This document shows, piece by piece, positions 23,601-24,818 of a DNA stretch of 24,818 bases. Numbering within the stretch: position 1 is the stretch's first letter; each line of letters starts with the position of its first letter. The stretch is from Ichthyophonus hoferi. Its lineage: Eukaryota; Opisthokonta; Ichthyosporea; Ichthyophonida; Ichthyophonidae. A model generated the notes under the pieces. The model was not told the DNA's origin. It ran no database searches and saw only the letters and a list, made by a program, of their open reading frames with translations. The stretch is from NCBI GenBank assembly GCA_002751075.1, contig NAOQ01000230.1:21463-46280 (forward strand), in the 5' to 3' direction. The position numbers and the translations under genes were made by a program.

Positions 23601-24779
23601 TTGGGCCATAACAAGTTAAAAATATAGTGTGATAGTGTAATTGGTAACTTATTAATTTGAGAAACGGATGAATGAAGCCAAAAACCAGAGGAGATGTATA
23701 TTATACTTTGTAGGTCCGATAGATCATGTTGCTTAATATGAATGATTGTCTATCAATCATTTCAACGTGATTAGCAAGCAGTACTTTGTACTTACATTAT
23801 AATCCTGAAAGATATTGCTTTATTTACTTATATAAAAAAAATTACGAAACATTCAAATGCTATAATATATACTTTGAGATATTTACTACAGTCATAATTA
23901 TTGATAGTTTTAGCATTATATTTATAAACATATAAACAACCAATAACCACCTTTTGTTCACTACTCTATCTATGCATGAAATATTTTTAAAAATTAAATA
24001 TGGGCATTAAAATTCAATTAAAATTACATTGAGTGCAAGGGTCAAGGCCATACATATGAGCAGAACAGATATAATAACGTAATAATGATATGTATAATGA
24101 CGTAATAGTGACATGTAATGTAACGTAGATTTCTTCTGGTATACGTGCAAGCAAAAGGATAAGCAGGAAGGAGAGGAAGGCCGGTCAGTATACAGGTATT
24201 GTCTACGGGTCTGGGTTTACCTTGTAACATCTTCTCTATAGTATGGGATAGATGCATATATAGGGTCTTTCTCTTTACCTGTTGTGGTGAATTGATGTGC
24301 GGTATGCCCTCTATCACTTGCCCTTATTAAACATCACTAGTAGTACAAACTGCTAGATATACATATGAATGACACGACTAAGGCTCTTAGACATTGTAAT
24401 TGGTTCTAGTTGCCACACGCCAATGATGTGTGGTCAGGTTCGGTTCAGATGGTATGATAGTAGTGACGATACTCTTTATCCCTTTTATTATGGGTTAGAA
24501 AATTAGGTAAATCAATATATACATTTGTTTGCACTGTCTAATATTGTACATTTATAAAACAAACCGTACTACCTTATATTACCCACAATCTCTTCACTTT
24601 ATATCTATATCTTTTTATGTTCTTCTTCTCTTTCCCTTACACACTATCTGTCCTATATCTAGCTCTTGCTAACGTAAACCGTGGTAAAGATACCCCTTTT
24701 ACCTGTGAGAATCATGCAGAGTCTGTTGATAATGTGGCAGCCCAATTACTAGATGCAACTAGTAGGATAGACAACCAAG
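18939..24779 (+). CDS. OTUD3: OTUD3-like ubiquitin thioesterase (OTU domain), multi-exon, 3' end beyond the window
   Basis: A cysteine protease expected to remove ubiquitin from proteins. Secure exons are 18939(or 18966)-19048, 19349-19371, 20911-21004, 22108-22195, 22892-22977 and 23497-23581; each junction is GT-AG and in phase, giving 162 residues. EESLKFNSQLLPFGRQ leads into GDGNCLFRALADQ, with the catalytic Cys codon at 19038-19040 and the Asp three residues before it. HRGDFEPFVEDDVSFDDHI and NGTFGGNDSIVAFAR follow, then TIHRLDAPIWDV and HLVFHDFEHYSS. The catalytic His codon is at 23513-23515, 106 residues after the Cys, the same spacing as I recall for human OTUD3. A later exon, 24663-24779, preceded by a long pyrimidine tract, codes VDNVAAQLLDATSRIDNQ, which resembles the UBA-like region after the OTU domain. 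It needs phase 1, while 23581 ends in phase 0, so one exon between them is unresolved. The start of the 18939 exon is uncertain; its acceptor has a poor pyrimidine tract. Confidence 0.93.
19130..19320 (+). repeat. TATAA / ATACA pentanucleotide satellite
   Basis: Nearly continuous five-base units, first TATAA-like then ACAAT-like, fill most of the 300-base intron between the catalytic-Cys exon and the 23-base micro-exon of the OTUD3-like gene. The minus-strand 90-codon frame across it is a by-product of the repeat. Confidence 0.9.
20607..20635 (+). repeat. (TA)n microsatellite
   Basis: About 14 uninterrupted TA units in an intron of the OTUD3-like gene; a second, shorter tract follows near 20765-20785. 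Confidence 0.9.
20863..20900 (+). repeat. 8-bp pyrimidine repeat serving as acceptor tract
   Basis: CTTTCTAC repeated nearly five times, ending ten bases before the exon that starts at 20911. With the following TGCTTTTTAG it makes up the polypyrimidine tract of that splice acceptor. Confidence 0.85.
21005..22891 (+). other. Two further introns of the OTUD3-like gene
   Basis: Introns 21005-22107 and 22196-22891 flank the 88-base exon at 22108-22195. The first contains a TATAGTA/TAATA satellite at about 21536-21725. Both contain scattered CCAAT or ATTGG motifs and AT-rich filler. I see no other gene in them. Confidence 0.75.
21536..21725 (+). repeat. TATAGTA / TAATA irregular satellite
   Basis: A 190-base run of imperfect TATAGTA, TAATATA and TAGTAATA units in an intron of the OTUD3-like gene. 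It resembles the 10-bp satellite at 18094-18346 in base content but has no fixed period. Confidence 0.85.
22978..23496 (+). other. Intron of the OTUD3-like gene with a TATTA repeat
   Basis: This intron joins the HLV codons to the exon that carries the catalytic His. It contains a TATTATAT / TATGTTAT repeat at about 23071-23130. CCAATATAATTGG, a CCAAT palindrome, lies at 23463-23475, about 20 bases before the acceptor. Confidence 0.8.
23582..24662 (+). other. Region between OTU-domain exons and UBA-like exon, one exon unresolved
   Basis: Reading phase requires at least one exon here. Two mutually exclusive candidates fit the splice rules partly. 24410-24437 is 28 bases, enters in phase 0 and leaves in phase 1, but has a weak donor GTTCGG. 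24152-24195 is 44 bases, would read QKDKQEGEEGRSVY and has a clean GTATTG donor, but leaves in phase 2 and so needs a further exon. Neither is secure. Confidence 0.4.
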
Positions 24780-24818
24780 GTATATTATGTAAAATCTGTT
24801 GATCTGAACGATCCTTAA

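Overview
The window comes from a eukaryote with intron-bearing genes. The DNA is AT-rich, introns follow the GT-AG rule and run from about 200 to 1,900 bases, and microsatellites and minisatellites are abundant. Gene content (a mitochondrial MMAB-type adenosyltransferase, an OTUD3-type deubiquitinase, a PNS1/SLC44-type transporter) would fit an early-branching animal such as a sponge, or a close unicellular relative. That placement is inference; the sequence does not settle it.

Layout. (1) Bases 1-2096, plus strand: the 3' end of a large, low-complexity, unrecognised protein whose 5' end lies outside the window. (2) 2097-4904: AT-rich spacer with no gene seen. (3) 4905-7511, plus strand: a complete four-exon MMAB gene for a 247-residue mitochondrial ATP:cob(I)alamin adenosyltransferase. 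(4) 7512-11372: mostly spacer, with one possible orphan gene at 9706-10266 behind a CCAAT/TATA promoter. (5) 11402-15848, minus strand: a complete six-exon choline-transporter-like (PNS1/SLC44) gene coding for 531 residues, with two PPxY motifs in its cytosolic tail and a poly(A) signal just after the stop. (6) From about 16855, and securely from 18939, to the right edge, plus strand: an OTUD3-like deubiquitinase gene. Its exons include a 23-base micro-exon, and its 3' end lies beyond the window. Its introns carry most of the repeats, including a 44-bp minisatellite in which nearly every unit contains a CCAAT box (written ATTGG), followed by a 10-bp satellite.

The genes show no shared pathway; they look like independent neighbouring eukaryotic loci. 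The transporter and OTUD3 genes are arranged head to head, about 1 kb apart if the proposed first OTUD3 exon is right. I found no mobile element, CRISPR array, tRNA or rRNA that I could support. Exons were joined by hand from splice consensus, reading phase and remembered family sequence.
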